DNA of 64,000 bases. Origin: Manihot esculenta. Its lineage: Eukaryota > Streptophyta > Magnoliopsida > Malpighiales > Euphorbiaceae. Below the pieces are notes generated by a model, which was not told the origin of the DNA, made no database searches, and saw only the letters and a program-made list of their open reading frames with translations. The stretch spans positions 31,078,136 to 31,142,135 of the forward strand of contig NC_035177.2 in assembly GCF_001659605.2 (NCBI RefSeq), written 5' to 3'. Positions 10,936-22,990 of the stretch are shown in pieces. Position 1 is the stretch's first letter. Every line of letters begins with the position of its first letter. The position numbers were made by a program, and so were the translations under genes.

Positions 10936-13215
10936 ACGTGGTCCTCCAAAGATCAATGCTTCCATTTAATGTTTAAGCAGAAGATGACAAATATCCATTC
11001 AATTTCAACCTTCCAAATGACAAAATTATTAAAACAAATGAAATTAGGGTATTTCCACATACAGACAACGTTTTCAGGAGTCGAATTAAGGCAATGTGAC
11101 AAACAACCACGCGTGAATCATATTTATTAGACATAAAAGCAATCTATGTATACAAATTGATCTGACAAAACTATTTAGTGCAAAATCACTTGTGTTAAGC
11201 TCCAAAAATAAATTGGGGTTCACACGTAATATGTCTCTGAGTCTGACTACTGTGGCCCTGATACACAGGATTTCCAAACATGCCTTGCTAATCCATTTAT
11301 TTTTTTTTTATCTCACCTTTGCGTCTCCAGAAATTTACAGAATGTTTATGTGGTATGATAAGTTGGCAGGGAAGGCACTGAATCTCCAAGCTTTGATATT
11401 ACTTGAAATGTGGTTCTCTACAAGGTTGGTACGAGTCCTCTAGGCTCTTTATCATCTTCTGCTTTTGTCCAGTCTAATTTAGGTTCCTGAAGCATGAAAA
11501 CAAATAATAGCATGAATCAATAAAACCAGTAAGTGAAAATGTGATGGAAGCATATTGGGAAGTGATTAAAAATATTCTTGTCAGTAAGAAAATGTAGAAC
11601 AATAACAGAAACAAGCTTCTTTCGGGATGAAAGAGGGTTTTAGGGTGTGGTGGTTTGATTGCCACAGATCCTTCATAGTCAAAAGCCATCGGGAAGCCAA
11701 CAGATGAAAAATTAATGCTGCTACTGAACAAAGAATTCAGTTTAATCAAGAAATTCAGAGTATTTCATTAATCTTTTAAACTATTCTCACTTCTTCAGGT
11801 ACAATACTTGCAATATAAGCACACCTTTTTGCCAAAACACCATGCTAAAAGAAACCAATGACACATGATATAAGTACTCAATCTGCACAAGTTCCCAGCT
11901 CAGAAGAATCTTATGGATTATAAATTCATCAAAAGAAAAAAAAACATGCATATGCTGAATGATATCACTTGGCATATTTAAACAATGCTAATTGACACCA
12001 TATACATTTACACCATATACATTTACACGAAAGTATAGCTAATAATCATAACTAAAAAGGCTAACAGCAACATACAAGTTAAGCATAGTTAAATAGAATC
12101 ATAACTCCTGTCCATAGATATTGGCTATTACAATAGGATCTATCCACTCTTCGTCTTAGGGCCAATTAGCACTGATGTAAGAAACACATATGCAGACTAA
12201 AAATCGCAGCAACATGATGCTATCCAAATCAGCAATGAAAATGCTGTAAAAAAACATACCCAGTTTTTGTCAGCTAGTGAACTGTTATCTCAACCCACTC
12301 CCAGCCTGCAAAGAAAAGAAGAATGATGAATATATGAAATGAAATCAACCTTGTGGATGTAAGATGCTTGTCCATCTTCTCTGGCATTGCTTGTGATATG
12401 GCATCATCAGGGAATCAAACACCCAAATTGTTCCCTGAAGCATATTTGGAAGTTGTAGTTGCATAACTCAGAGTGTCTTAGTCATCTTTACTTGCATTTG
12501 AGATGGAAGTATACTGCCAAAAGAAAAGGCAAAGTTATGGACCCAAAATCATTCAGCAAGAGGAACCTATTATGCCAAGAAAATCCAACAATTAATAATT
12601 TAGTATCATATATATTTAATTCCAGGAAAAAGATATTGTGGGCTCTAAAATGAGCCGTCCATTTAGAAACTGAACTGTGCAAAAAAACAAAATAACAATA
12701 TGAATAGTAAATACTAGTAGTAATAAATTTATTTACTTAAATTATCTTGCCAAAGCTTAAAAACTATACTTAAAAAGCCTAAAACTTTCACTTATCCAAA
12801 AATGATTAAAAAAAACTAAAATTAGAACGATATCACAACTTCTCGCCTCTTCACTTCAAACCACATTGTTTATTTGATAATTACTATAAAAATTTAAGAG
12901 TTAAGAGAAAATGGCTTAGTTTCCTAGAGGGAAATTGAAGAGGAGCTAAATTGAAAAAACCAAGATAGTTTTCTGCTAAAAAAAGGTCACATCGCTGTAT
13001 TTCATGTGAAAAATGCTAAAAAAGGCCAAAGGTTTTCAGCTGGAAATACAATGGCTGTTACACCTCTAAATAATGGCCGATAACGGCCTTTACCTTTATA
13101 TAACGGCTGTAATGGCTTAAAGCAGCAATTAAAAAGAAAAATTCTTTAAATAATGTTGGTAACAGTAACAGCAAGTTAAAATAATTTAAAGAATTGCTGT
13201 TATTTAAAGAGCAGG
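10431..13215. other. AT-rich spacer with (TA)n microsatellite
   Basis: 10431-10720 is very AT-rich with ATTTAGT-like motifs. 10903-10935 is a (TA)n microsatellite, which explains the YIYIYI strings read on both strands. 11420-11750 and 12260-12310 hold exon-like minus-strand segments (see findings). 13069-13200 contains short inverted repeats (GGCCGATAACGGCC; ATTCTTTAAAT/ATTTAAAGAAT). No gene could be supported. Confidence 0.5.
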
Positions 13216-13224
13216 CTCTTTTAT

Positions 13225-13600
13225 AGCCAGATGGATGCAAAGTGTGCTGAAGCTATAGCATTCCGGGAAGCATTGAGCTGGATTAAAGCGTGTGGATGGG
13301 ATCGAGTTCTTTTCGAATTGGATGCTCAGGTACTTGTGATGTCAGTTAATTGTGTTTTGTTAGATGATTTATCGTCTTTTGGCCTTTTGGTTCAAGATTG
13401 TAAACTGCTTCTATCTAGTTATGAGGAAGCAAAGTGTGTTTTTGTTCATAGATCTGCGAATGATGTCGCTCATGTTCTAGCAACATCGGCTCATTCTGAG
13501 TCAGGTCAAGGAGTTTGGATTGATATCCCTCCTCCTCATATTGTTTCTTTGTTCTCTTTGAATTAATGAAGTTTTCTTGTTATTTCAAAAAAAAAAAAAA
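13225..13600 (+). mobile_element. 5'-truncated LINE: RNase H tail and poly(A)
   Basis: An open frame at 13231-13566 encodes a 111-aa RNase H-like segment (CAEAIAFREALSWIK, with ELDAQVL and VHRSANDVAHVLA), the usual 3'-terminal domain of plant LINE retrotransposons (RVT_3 type). It stops at 13566 and a poly(A) run follows at 13587-13600, as expected for target-primed insertion. The upstream reverse transcriptase is absent, so the copy is 5'-truncated and non-autonomous. A possible short duplication CCTCTA (13063-13068 and 13601-13606) is too short to fix the 5' boundary. Confidence 0.8.
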
Positions 13601-13997
13601 CCTCTACGGTCATCACCACAAGGAAAACCAGCTGTATATGTATCTAGGATAACATGCTAAAGAGCTGCATAAATGACGCTATTGTAAATTTCAAAAAAAA
13701 AAGAGAGAAATTAAATGCACCTTAAATGCTAGCACAAGGGAGCAAGATAATCAAATGCAGCACATGACAAACAGTGGTTTGTTCAGTTTCACATCAGAGC
13801 TTCTGCAGAAGTCGTTGAAGGTTCTATATTTTTTATTTTGCAATAGTAAACACACTTAAGTATAGAACACAACTTTCTAACCATGAAACCAAAGAATACT
13901 TGAAACAACCATCAAATTTTAGCATTATCTTCTCATTTCTGTTAGGACTAAATGGTTGACCAGATAAGCATTTTCTTTTCAATTAAAAATCAAAGGC

Positions 13998-13999
13998 TA

Positions 14000-14034
<35 letters not shown>
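13998..14034. repeat. (TA)n microsatellite
   Basis: Nearly perfect alternating TA interrupted once by TACATA. Confidence 0.9.
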
Positions 14035-14249
14035 GAAAAGCCCATGAGTCACATCAATAGAACCAAATATCAAACATCAAAGAAACATGATGCAATCCGA
14101 AATGTATAATTAAATGTACAAGTAAAAGCATAGCTCCATGATAATCAATAAACCACAATTAAAGACAATACGGCTATGATGATAAATGCAGACCCCAAAT
14201 AATTAAGGAGAAATATAAGGATAGAAGTAAGATATTGAGAGATACAAAA

Positions 14250-14940
14250 GCAAACATAATATGCAAGAATGACCCCATAGCTTCCTCCGGCAGAAGTTCA
14301 TTGGTTGGATCTAACTTCCAATTGTCTGCTCCTTATGGATCAGCCTCTACATAAAGTAAGCCATTCTCCTGATATTATCCACCCACCATAATTAGAAAGA
14401 TGCAGACACCATGAAAAACACAGAAGGCCATCAAAATATAGAAATATTGAAGGATGCAACTGGGGCCTGCAGGGAGTATATGGGGGGTTGATTTTTTAAA
14501 CCTTAGAAACATTTGACTGGACCATTGTGCATTTCTATATGTTATATGTTGGATTTTTAAACTGAAGCACAAATCAACAAAACAATTTCTAAGAAGAAAA
14601 TGCATATACGATGGTGATATTATAGAAACTCTTTTGAAAATTTTATTTCCCTCTTGAACTTTTAAGAGAGTTTCAGGATAATACAAGCATTATTGGCATG
14701 CAAAGGAATTTTAATGATGCTCTGTACAGCCGATGAAAAACATAATACAGAACAAAATGCAAAGAATTATTTACGATTTTTTACCTTATCAAAGCACAAA
14801 TTCCACTCTCCGGTAGTAGTTCTAGACCATTTGATCTCACAACAATAGACATTGCAGTAATCAGTTCAACATTTTCTCATCTGGTTACTTCTTCCGCAGA
14901 AACCAAACAAGCCTTTACAGTGAAATGCGGAAACTTCAAA
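14250..14940 (-). pseudogene. Exon-like minus-strand remnant, family not recognised
   Basis: One minus-strand frame reads as coding either side of a well-formed splice pair: a block ending TTGEWNLCFDK at 14785 (donor AAG|GTAAAA) and a block starting ENGLLYVEADP at 14368 (acceptor CAG|GAG). The same frame stays protein-like past the TAA at 14333 (NWKLDPTNELLPEEAM), and is broken upstream by a TGA near 14870. Two stops inside an otherwise open, gene-like frame suggest a decayed gene fragment. Alternatively it is the last two exons plus UTR of a gene whose start I cannot find. I cannot name the family. Confidence 0.3.
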
Positions 14941-15177
14941 ATGTTACCAATGAGAAGGAAAAGGACCTTGATAAAACGACGGGCATAGATACGGCACGGA
15001 GGCGAGGGGGCTTCGACGAGTCAAACGAGACGCCACGTGGAAACAGAACGGCATGGCATGCTGCTGTGCACTTTTTTTTTTGTGATTTAAATTATTATTT
15101 TTTAATTATTTAAAGGAGCAACGGAATAGGATGGCACGGGTAGAATGCACAGCAGTTTTTTTAATTATCAAATTAGA

Positions 15178-15401
15178 TTTTGGTTAAAAAAGTAATGCAA
15201 AATCACTCTAATATAATCAGTTTTTTTTGAATTATCAGATTAGAGTGATTTTTAACCAAAAACTAAAAAAAATAATTAAAATCCTCTTCCGTGTAACGAA
15301 AAAACAATTTTTTTTTTTGTTCGAAAAAAAAACCGGTGCTTTCAAAGGAGCGACGGAATGGAGACCGCCAAAATCACTCTAATATAATCAGTTTTTTTTA
15401 A
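15178..15401. repeat. Hairpin-forming repeat with a duplicated arm
   Basis: A perfect 14-bp inverted repeat (AAAATCACTCTAAT at 15199-15212; ATTAGAGTGATTTT at 15239-15252) is extended outward by TTTTGGTTAAAAA (15178-15190) pairing with 15249-15261. The inner arm plus loop recurs directly at about 15370-15400. It resembles a MITE or foldback remnant. No target-site duplication was found. Confidence 0.6.
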
Positions 15402-16095
15402 TTAAAATATAGAATAAATTCATGAATATTATTTATATATAATTAATGCTTTATATAAAAAATCCAATAAATAAAATTTAAATTCATCAGGTTTCAAAAA
15501 TATTTGATCTATATAATTAACTCAATTATTAGAAAAATGTGTGAAAGTAATTAACCAAAGTAATGGTAAATTAAATGACAAAATAATGTTATATACGAGT
15601 AAATGATTCTTTTATGCATCTTGACTCTTTCGATTAATATTGAAAATGTCAATTAGATTACTATTTTTTAAGCATTTTGATTCTTCCAATTGATGAACAA
15701 GGGCAAAATTGACGAGGAAAGCCATCTTCAAACTTTGAACAAGAGGGCAAAAGTAGTTAATGGTATGATGCAATTAATTTAATAGGCATAACAAAAAAAA
15801 GGGTATAATTACAATATATGTTTTTTTTTGCCCACTTTAATTTTAATATTTTATACGAAAAATTGTTCATGCTCAATTCGATATTTAGGTCAAATTGAAA
15901 AAAAAAAATCAATATTTCATATTGAAGATAGAGAATGAGAGATGACTCTAAAGCTTTATTAATCAGTTTATATTGAGAAAACATTACTAAAGGTGAAAAC
16001 AAAAAATCATGTAATGATGAAGGACCATGTTTTTCTCGAATGTTCATTGACCGTCTCAAAATTCCGAAAAGAGGGCCACTCTCACTTTGTTTGAT

Positions 16096-17440
16096 TTATC
16101 TTGGAGGTGGTGGCGGGGGTGTTATAGGCATTTGAGATTTTGCAAATCCAACCCACGCAACGATGCCAACAGCAAGAATTATCCATCCAAATACGTCATA
16201 CTTGAGATCACTGCTTTTCTTCTTCTTTGAACCCTGGAAAAGGTACAAAACATCCAAGTCACACTGGCATGAGCGCTACAAGAACAGCAATAAACATGAC
16301 CAATAGGCTAATTAAACATGTGCTTCCTCCCTCACCAAGCATGCCTATACATGCCAATTTATACAGGAAATGAAGTGAATAAATTAATGGTACTAAGGTA
16401 CTTTTACCAAAACTTAAATAAGGCATGTGAACTGAACTGCTTGAGTGCCACATGCGACACCCAATATTTTAAACCATGTTTGAGAGACAACCCAAATTAG
16501 TATAAAACCCACAAAATGACAGTGCAGTCAACAATCCGGAGACAGCAAATAATCTTAAAGACAAAAGTAAAAATATTTTACCTTAGCACTTGCAGAAGTT
16601 GAAGGTCCAGCAGCAGGTGCAGCCCCCATAGCTTGTTGAGCTAAACCATGCTTATGAATCTCCATGTGTAATTCTGGGGCCTAAACATATAAACAAATTT
16701 AATATAATAGTCTGATAAGATTTGTGTCACTGCACAAAATCTTAAAATCATAGACTGATAAACAAGATACTTGGTTTTTTATTAAAAAAAAGCCGATAAA
16801 TTTAAGAAATTAGTTGCCCAGCAATAAGACAAGTGGTCATCAGTGATCAGCTAAAGCTCACATTTCTCAAGAAATTATTGCTCATTAAATCCCTAGATAA
16901 GATAGACCTACTTGGAACACCGGCAAATGCACCTCTACCAACACAATAGCAGCAGAAAGATCAACATATTTAGGATTTCATAAGCTTCAAAGCCAAGCAT
17001 AAGCTTTGGACAAGGGACCAAATCATTATACAAAGAAGATCAACTTTCATTCCCATCAGGAACAACCACCAACCAGGGTTTTAGATTGCAGTTGCAGTGT
17101 GGACATTTCAGGGTGTCATTGCCCAAGGGTCCTGCATTGTTACTTATTTCCAAAAAACAGCACCTTAAATATCAATTAATAATGGAAGGCCATTAAAGTC
17201 TGTTCTAAGCGAAACATAGCATGTTGTGGTCATAAATACTCCAAACCAGCTAAATAACAATTTCAAGCAGCTTTTTCCAGCAGCTTCTGCTGCTCCAAAA
17301 ACACAATGCCAAATTGATCCCACGTATAATGGTCATGACAGGGAATATCTTCTTCAATGACTCAAATTCCTAGTGAAATAAATAAATAACTGAATATGCA
17401 ATATATTAATAATCTCAATGTCTAAAATAGTCATTGATTG

Positions 17441-17490
<50 letters not shown>

Positions 17491-19544
17491 ACATTATTAT
17501 ACACATGACTCTATTCTTCTGGTTGGCAGCCTGTCTCTGCGAAGTGCATATAATTTAGAAGTTGCAGAGCTGTAAGTTTAAAACGACACACTTTGAAATA
17601 ATCTGTATGTTACAAATAGATCTAAAATTCTGAAAGTCATAACCCAACTACAACCTTGAATGAACACCTACTAGGCAATGGGTTTTGCAAGAATCAAAAG
17701 CCCATACAAATTAGAGTTTTTTTGAAAAAAAATAAAAATAAAAAAGGAACAAAATTATGTTCCTTCTATCTAGCAGCTCTATGGATTTCAAATTAGGGAA
17801 AAGAGAAACAAAGGTTATATCTTCTGTCTAGGTATATCCAATCCCTCTCCCTCCTCTTTGCGGCTCAAAACATCTCTAATGGCTGTATCACGGTCTATTG
17901 CACTATAGGTTGATACAGTTGAGAATTTTGAGGTTACCCCTGCTTCCAATTATTAGTTAGCTGATATGTAAAACCCAGTTAACAACACTGCCACTACTTC
18001 TAAGAACCTCACTAAAATAAATTTAGTACACAGCCAGGGGGGAAAATCAACAGATCAATGCAGTTATATACAGGTGGAGATAGAACATCTATGTGAGTCT
18101 ACATGATATATTTAATGAAAATGAACCCCATGTTGCCAATGTGGACAATGCATATCCATCAGTCAGCATCTGTACTGTTGTGAGTATAACCAATCTCTAG
18201 CTGGTCATGGAAACAATATAAATGTTTCCTCATTGCAACATAGCTTCAGAAGCAACAAACTGCTTACTGTAAATTTCAACTGGAGAGAACCTTTCACTAG
18301 GATTCCTCGAAGCGTTTATATATAATGCTATGGTACAATACAAAAGTAAAATAAAACCAGAAACTTTTAGCTTCTAGTTTCTAACAAAAGAACAAGTACC
18401 TTAGCAGTCACTTCTAAAGACTTGCGATAAATTTCATTCTCTGGGTCCTACAAGAAAGGAAAACTACTTTCATAATGCATCCAATATTTATTAAAAAAAC
18501 ATACACAATAAATAAACACCATATAGTTCACTAGAGATTTCACCAAAAATACCTCATCAACAGCTTGCTGAAAGAAGACAGATGCTTTATCAAAAGACTC
18601 CTTAGCCTCATCCTGATCAGGGGTTAAAAATGCAAATGAAGTATGAGCATTTCCTAGGCACCAAAGAGTGTCATGCTTCTTTGGCTGAATCAGCAATGCT
18701 TCCTCCAGCTTTGATATGCCATCTGTATTAACAAATCAATCAACTCAATAATTACAAAATTAAGACTTCACAACCATTTAAGATATCAGTAATTACGCTT
18801 TCAAAGCTACCTGTAAAAGAAACTTGCTTAAATTAATGCCGTCATCCATAGGAAACAATCCCAATCATTTCATGAGCAATTTCCTACTATATATCCCCCT
18901 CAGACTTCACATTTGTCAAGAAGTGCAATAGTTTGGGAAGTTGAGAAATTTTCATAAAATTTTATTAGCAGGCGTATTAGGTACCATTCTGATTCAAAAT
19001 TTCATTTTCAATTATGAACTACAACGCGAACTCAGTAAGCACCGCACCTAGTATCATTTTCTTGGAATCTGCAACATTCTGAAATTGAGCCAACTCCAAC
19101 AGAGCACCACCCCACCTCGTTAGATTCTGTGGAAAATCATTATCATTCCCCCCCCCCCCCAACAAAAAAAAAAGTATTAATGAATTTTATGTTGCCTTAA
19201 AAATCAATAATAACAAAACCAAACGATAATTGCAAGAGAATAATTCCACTAAAAAAAACACCATCAACAACAAATTCTGTATCACAAAATAACCATTAGA
19301 AATAAACCGGACTAGAAGTCCCAAACTTATTGCTCCATTTCTCACTAAGCAAACAAATTAACATCAAATATAATAATAATAATAATAATGAAGGCAGACA
19401 AACTAGATCAGACAACAGCAACCAATCACAGGAAATGAAAAAACGAACCTCGGTGTCGAGAGGGTCCTTAGCGTAGGTAGCCTCGGCGGTTTTACGAGCG
19501 TGCTCGAAGAAAAGTATCCTATCAAACTCATTCTGCATGTCCAT
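16096..19544 (-). CDS. TOM20: Mitochondrial import receptor subunit TOM20
   Basis: Six exons on the minus strand: 19544-19449, 19126-19048, 18722-18553, 18447-18400, 16680-16582, 16233-16096; 630 nt, 209 aa. The N-terminus ([20 protein letters not shown]) and the following [12 protein letters not shown] segment are hallmarks of plant TOM20. A TPR-like fold follows (residues about 60-140, with [13 protein letters not shown]). The C-terminus has a basic KKKK patch at 167-170, a single membrane span at about 178-195, and a Pro-rich end (PPPPPR). It is a tail-anchored outer-membrane receptor that binds presequences in the TOM complex (family knowledge). The start is the first ATG of exon 1, and all junctions are GT-AG and in phase. 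The 1.7-kb fourth intron contains a (GA)n tract. Confidence 0.95.
17444..17489. repeat. (GA)n microsatellite in a TOM20 intron
   Basis: About 23 uninterrupted GA units inside the 16681-18399 intron; a candidate polymorphic marker. Confidence 0.95.
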
Positions 19545-19984
19545 GACGTCTGTGATTTCTAGGGTTTTTGATGGCCGAAGTGAAAGATAAGCAAGCTCTC
19601 TTTCACTGTGTAGTTAGTGACAAGGCTAATCTATAAGCTTCCTGCGGGACGGCCCGGTTAGCTCTTTTTGTTCTTGACTTCTTTTTATTCTTAAGCCGAA
19701 GACAACGGTGGCTCTTTTACGCGCGATTATTTCGCGTGTGTGAGACCGCCCGACTTTATGACGTGGTGGTTGGTGGCTTCAGGGCTTGGGACGATTGCGC
19801 AATGCGTATTTGTACACGCGTTCCTTTTTGCGATTTTCCTCTTTTGCCACACGACGACGCTTTAGGTTGATGTGTTCATGGGTTCGGAAATTCACTATTC
19901 TGACCCGGGTATCAGGCTTTTACTCTGACCGGGAAATTCCTTTTTAAATCGGGCTGAGTTCTTATATTACATTAGGTAATCTCA
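19545..19984 (-). promoter_or_regulatory. TOM20 upstream region
   Basis: Less AT-rich than the flanking spacers, with CG-containing stretches (GGGACGGCCCGG near 19650). Presumed promoter and 5' leader of TOM20, bounded on the far side by the repeat element starting near 19985. No TATA box was identified with confidence. Confidence 0.4.
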
Positions 19985-22345
19985 GTCTCTTTGAGACACT
20001 CACTAAGAACCCTTAAAATAGAGGATTTTTGAAAATTCTTCATCAATGCTTTAGTATTTTTCTTTTAAATTAATAAATTTTAGATAATTTTTAATCTAAC
20101 TTGAGTATTACAAGATTTTTACTGGGAGTATTTCTGGTAGATTCCTAACCTTTTTTTAATTTTATAAATCCCTTTTTTCGATATTAAATATAAAGAATTT
20201 AATGGAATCAATCATAAATTAATGGTCAACCCATTGAATCGAGTCACTATTTAGGTATTCATATCTGGACACTTTGTTGTATTTCACGTTACCACGTCTA
20301 TGGAAAACGAAGGAGACTGATGCCGCTGAAGTTTCCAAACTAAACCCATTGAGATTCATATGGAAAATCAAGAAAAACTAATAGCCTAACAACAAGAAAG
20401 ATAGAAAGAAAGAGAGATGGTAAAAAGACTTCGAGATCACCAGTTGCATCTGAAAGCCACATGGTGGAAAATCAGATAGAGGAAGATGTTGAAGTGAGAA
20501 GGAGCAATACAAAGGCGATCCATGTATGTTAATCCGAATATAATAAATACACTAAAATAGCTTAAAAGCTCTCATTCGTGATTAATATTAGCATAAATCT
20601 GTTGCAAAATAGATTATATGTTTAAAGTGTGTAACTTTATGATTAGAAAACTATGAAATGATTTATACATGAGAAACATTATTTGTTAGATTCTTTAGAA
20701 TCGTATAAGATGTTATAGTTGGCTAAAATTAATATTTGCATTCATTTGAAATATGAAGCTAAAATATCTTATTATTCAAATTAATAATAAAACAATCTCA
20801 TTACGTGCAAGTTTTTATTGTTATGGATGAATTTCAAAAGCAAGAAAAATGTTAAAAAGTCTAAAATCGCTAATAAGGCCACGAGCCTGAATCACGGAAA
20901 ATCGCTAGTAAGGTCAGGAGGCTGAATTCTCAAAAAATCGCCAGTAAAGTCACGAGTTTGAATCACAAAAAATCACTAGTAAGGTCATGAGCTTAAATCT
21001 CCGAAAAATTGCCAGTAAGATCGTGAGCCTGAATCTTAGAAAATTGCCAATAAGGTCACGAACCTGAATCCCTAAAAAATCGCTAGTAAGGTCACGAATC
21101 TGAATCTCCGAAAGATCACCAGTAAGGTTACGGATCTGAATTTTCAGAAAATCACCAGAAGTGAGCTTAGGGCTAAGTGTCCGGAAAGTACGAAAGAGCA
21201 AAATGGTCAAAAAAAGCCAAGGGTAGAAGAGCTCAAAAGTGAAATAAAGGTTAAGTGCCCATAAAAAATAAAGGAGCAAAAATGTTTGGAAACTCGCTAA
21301 GGGCAGCTAAGTTCAGAAGCGAAATTAGGGGTAAAAACTCAGAAACGAAATCAGGACTAAGAACTCGAAAATGAAATTAGGGTTAAGAGCCCTGAAGTGT
21401 AGTCAAGGCTTAGCGCCTAGAAGAAATAAAAGAGCAAAATGCTCAAAAACTCGCTAAAGGCATCTGATAACGAATAAAAAATAAGGTATTTTAAGATCAC
21501 GACACTTGTATACGTGGTTGGAAGAAATGCATGAATCTCTCCTCTTTATTTGACCGGGTTATATAAAGCCCGACTTGTAAAGCATAAATATTAGACTTTT
21601 AGTACTCTTGATTTTTCCCTGCACCCGGAACGAGCAAATCGACTACTCTTGTATTCGTACTATGTATGATAGCTCAATGCGGAAACTATTGACCTTTGTA
21701 AAGGCCGGACAAGCTAAGTATGAACCGATAGAACTAGAATAAGATACCGACCTCCTATGCCATGAACGACCACGTTGGTCCCCTTCAACGGATTAAATAA
21801 GCAGGCCAAAAAGTCTAATTTATGTGGCATACACAGCAGGCAAGATATGGACTAAATTTGTCCTCCATTAATGTATGGTATGTTAGACAAGAAGGCTCAC
21901 GTCATATACAATGGGACTAGATGTTAGAGGTCATCAGAATGGCCAACCAGTATATATATCCTTATTTGAACCTACCGAGGGAGGCACTCTGCACCTTTTT
22001 CTCTCTCCCATAGACTAGGTCATCGAAAGTTAACATCAATCTCTTTGAGACACTCACGGAAGAACCCTCAAAATAGAAGTTCTCTGAAGATTCTTCATCA
22101 ATGCTTTATCATTTATTTTCTTTTATTTTTCCCTTTAAGTTAATAAATTTCAGATAATTCTTGATCTAACTTGAGCGATAGAGGGTCTCCACCGGGAACA
22201 TTGACGGTAAACTCCTAACTATCTTTTTCTATATTACAGATCCATTTCTTCAAAATCAAATATGGAGGGACTCAATCATGTATCAATAATCAATCTATTA
22301 AATCGAGCTGCATAAGTATCCACATTTGGACATGCTGCTGGATCA
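19985..22345 (+). mobile_element. Decayed non-coding LTR element (paired LTR-end copies)
   Basis: A segment beginning CTCTTTGAGACACTCAC occurs at about 19985-20281 and again at about 22040-22340, in the same orientation and about 2.05 kb apart. The copies are similar but heavily diverged, like the 3' parts of two old LTRs. The second sits in a possible full LTR starting TGATAACGAATAAA at 21466. The interior (about 20300-21465) has no polyprotein, only tandem repeats. It is best read as an old internally deleted or non-autonomous LTR retrotransposon. The 5' LTR start could not be matched, so the left boundary is uncertain. Confidence 0.55.
20860..21160. repeat. 35-bp minisatellite, about 8-9 copies
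   Basis: Diverged tandem units like AATCGCTAGTAAGGTCACG followed by AxCCTGAATCTCCGAA. The next about 300 bp (21160-21465) carry a looser repeat with words such as GGGTTAAGAGCC and AGCAAAATGCTCAAAAACTCGC. A 109-aa minus-strand frame here is a periodic artefact of the repeat. Confidence 0.85.
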
Positions 22346-22990
22346 ATAACTTTTAGATCCATTTTGTATTTAGTCCAAAATGATTAATTTAATATATTTA
22401 ATAGTTTTAACTAGCTATTTTATATATTATTATTATTTTCAATAACTAGTAAATGTAGAATTGATTATTATAAAAATACTTCATCCATATTAGTAAAGAT
22501 TTAAGTGTTCATGGAATGTTTATTCTTATTATAAACTATTAATTAATATAATCATAAATGGAATAATATTTAATTTTAACATACTTAATTATAAAAAAAA
22601 TGTTACAGATCCATTTCTTTAAAATCAAATATGGAAGGACTCAATCATGTATCAATGATCAATTTATTGAATCGAACTGTTGCATAAGTATCCACATTTG
22701 GACATGCTGCTGAATCTCACGTTATCATTCATAAATAACTTTTAGATCCATTTTGTATTTAATCCAAAATAATTAATCTAATATATTTAATAGTTTTAAT
22801 TAACTATTTTATATGTTATTATTATTTTCAATAACTAGTCAATGTAAAATTGATTATTACAAAAATACTTCATCTATATTAATAAAGATTTAAGTGTTCA
22901 TGAAATGTTTATTCTTCTTATAAACTATTAATTAATATAATCATAAATAGAATAATATTTAATTTTAATAGACTTAATTATAAAAAAATA
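22235..22990. repeat. Tandem duplication of about 370 bp, two copies
   Basis: The block starting GATCCATTTCTTCAAAATC near 22239 is repeated starting near 22608 (period about 369 bp), including the LTR-end segment TTTGGACATGCTGCTG and the AT-rich tail. The copies differ by scattered substitutions and small indels. The duplication spans the 3' edge of the LTR element and its flank, so it arose after the insertion. Confidence 0.85.

Noticed and set aside
10711..11130. Frames containing YIYIYIYI on both strands
   Set aside because: Translation of the (TA)n microsatellite at 10903-10935.
13063..13606. CCTCTA as target-site duplication of the LINE fragment
   Set aside because: Six bases is short for a LINE, and the sequence after the left copy does not look like LINE coding DNA; probably chance.
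20950..21279. 109-aa periodic minus-strand frame
   Set aside because: Produced by the 35-bp minisatellite; the repeating peptide is an artefact.
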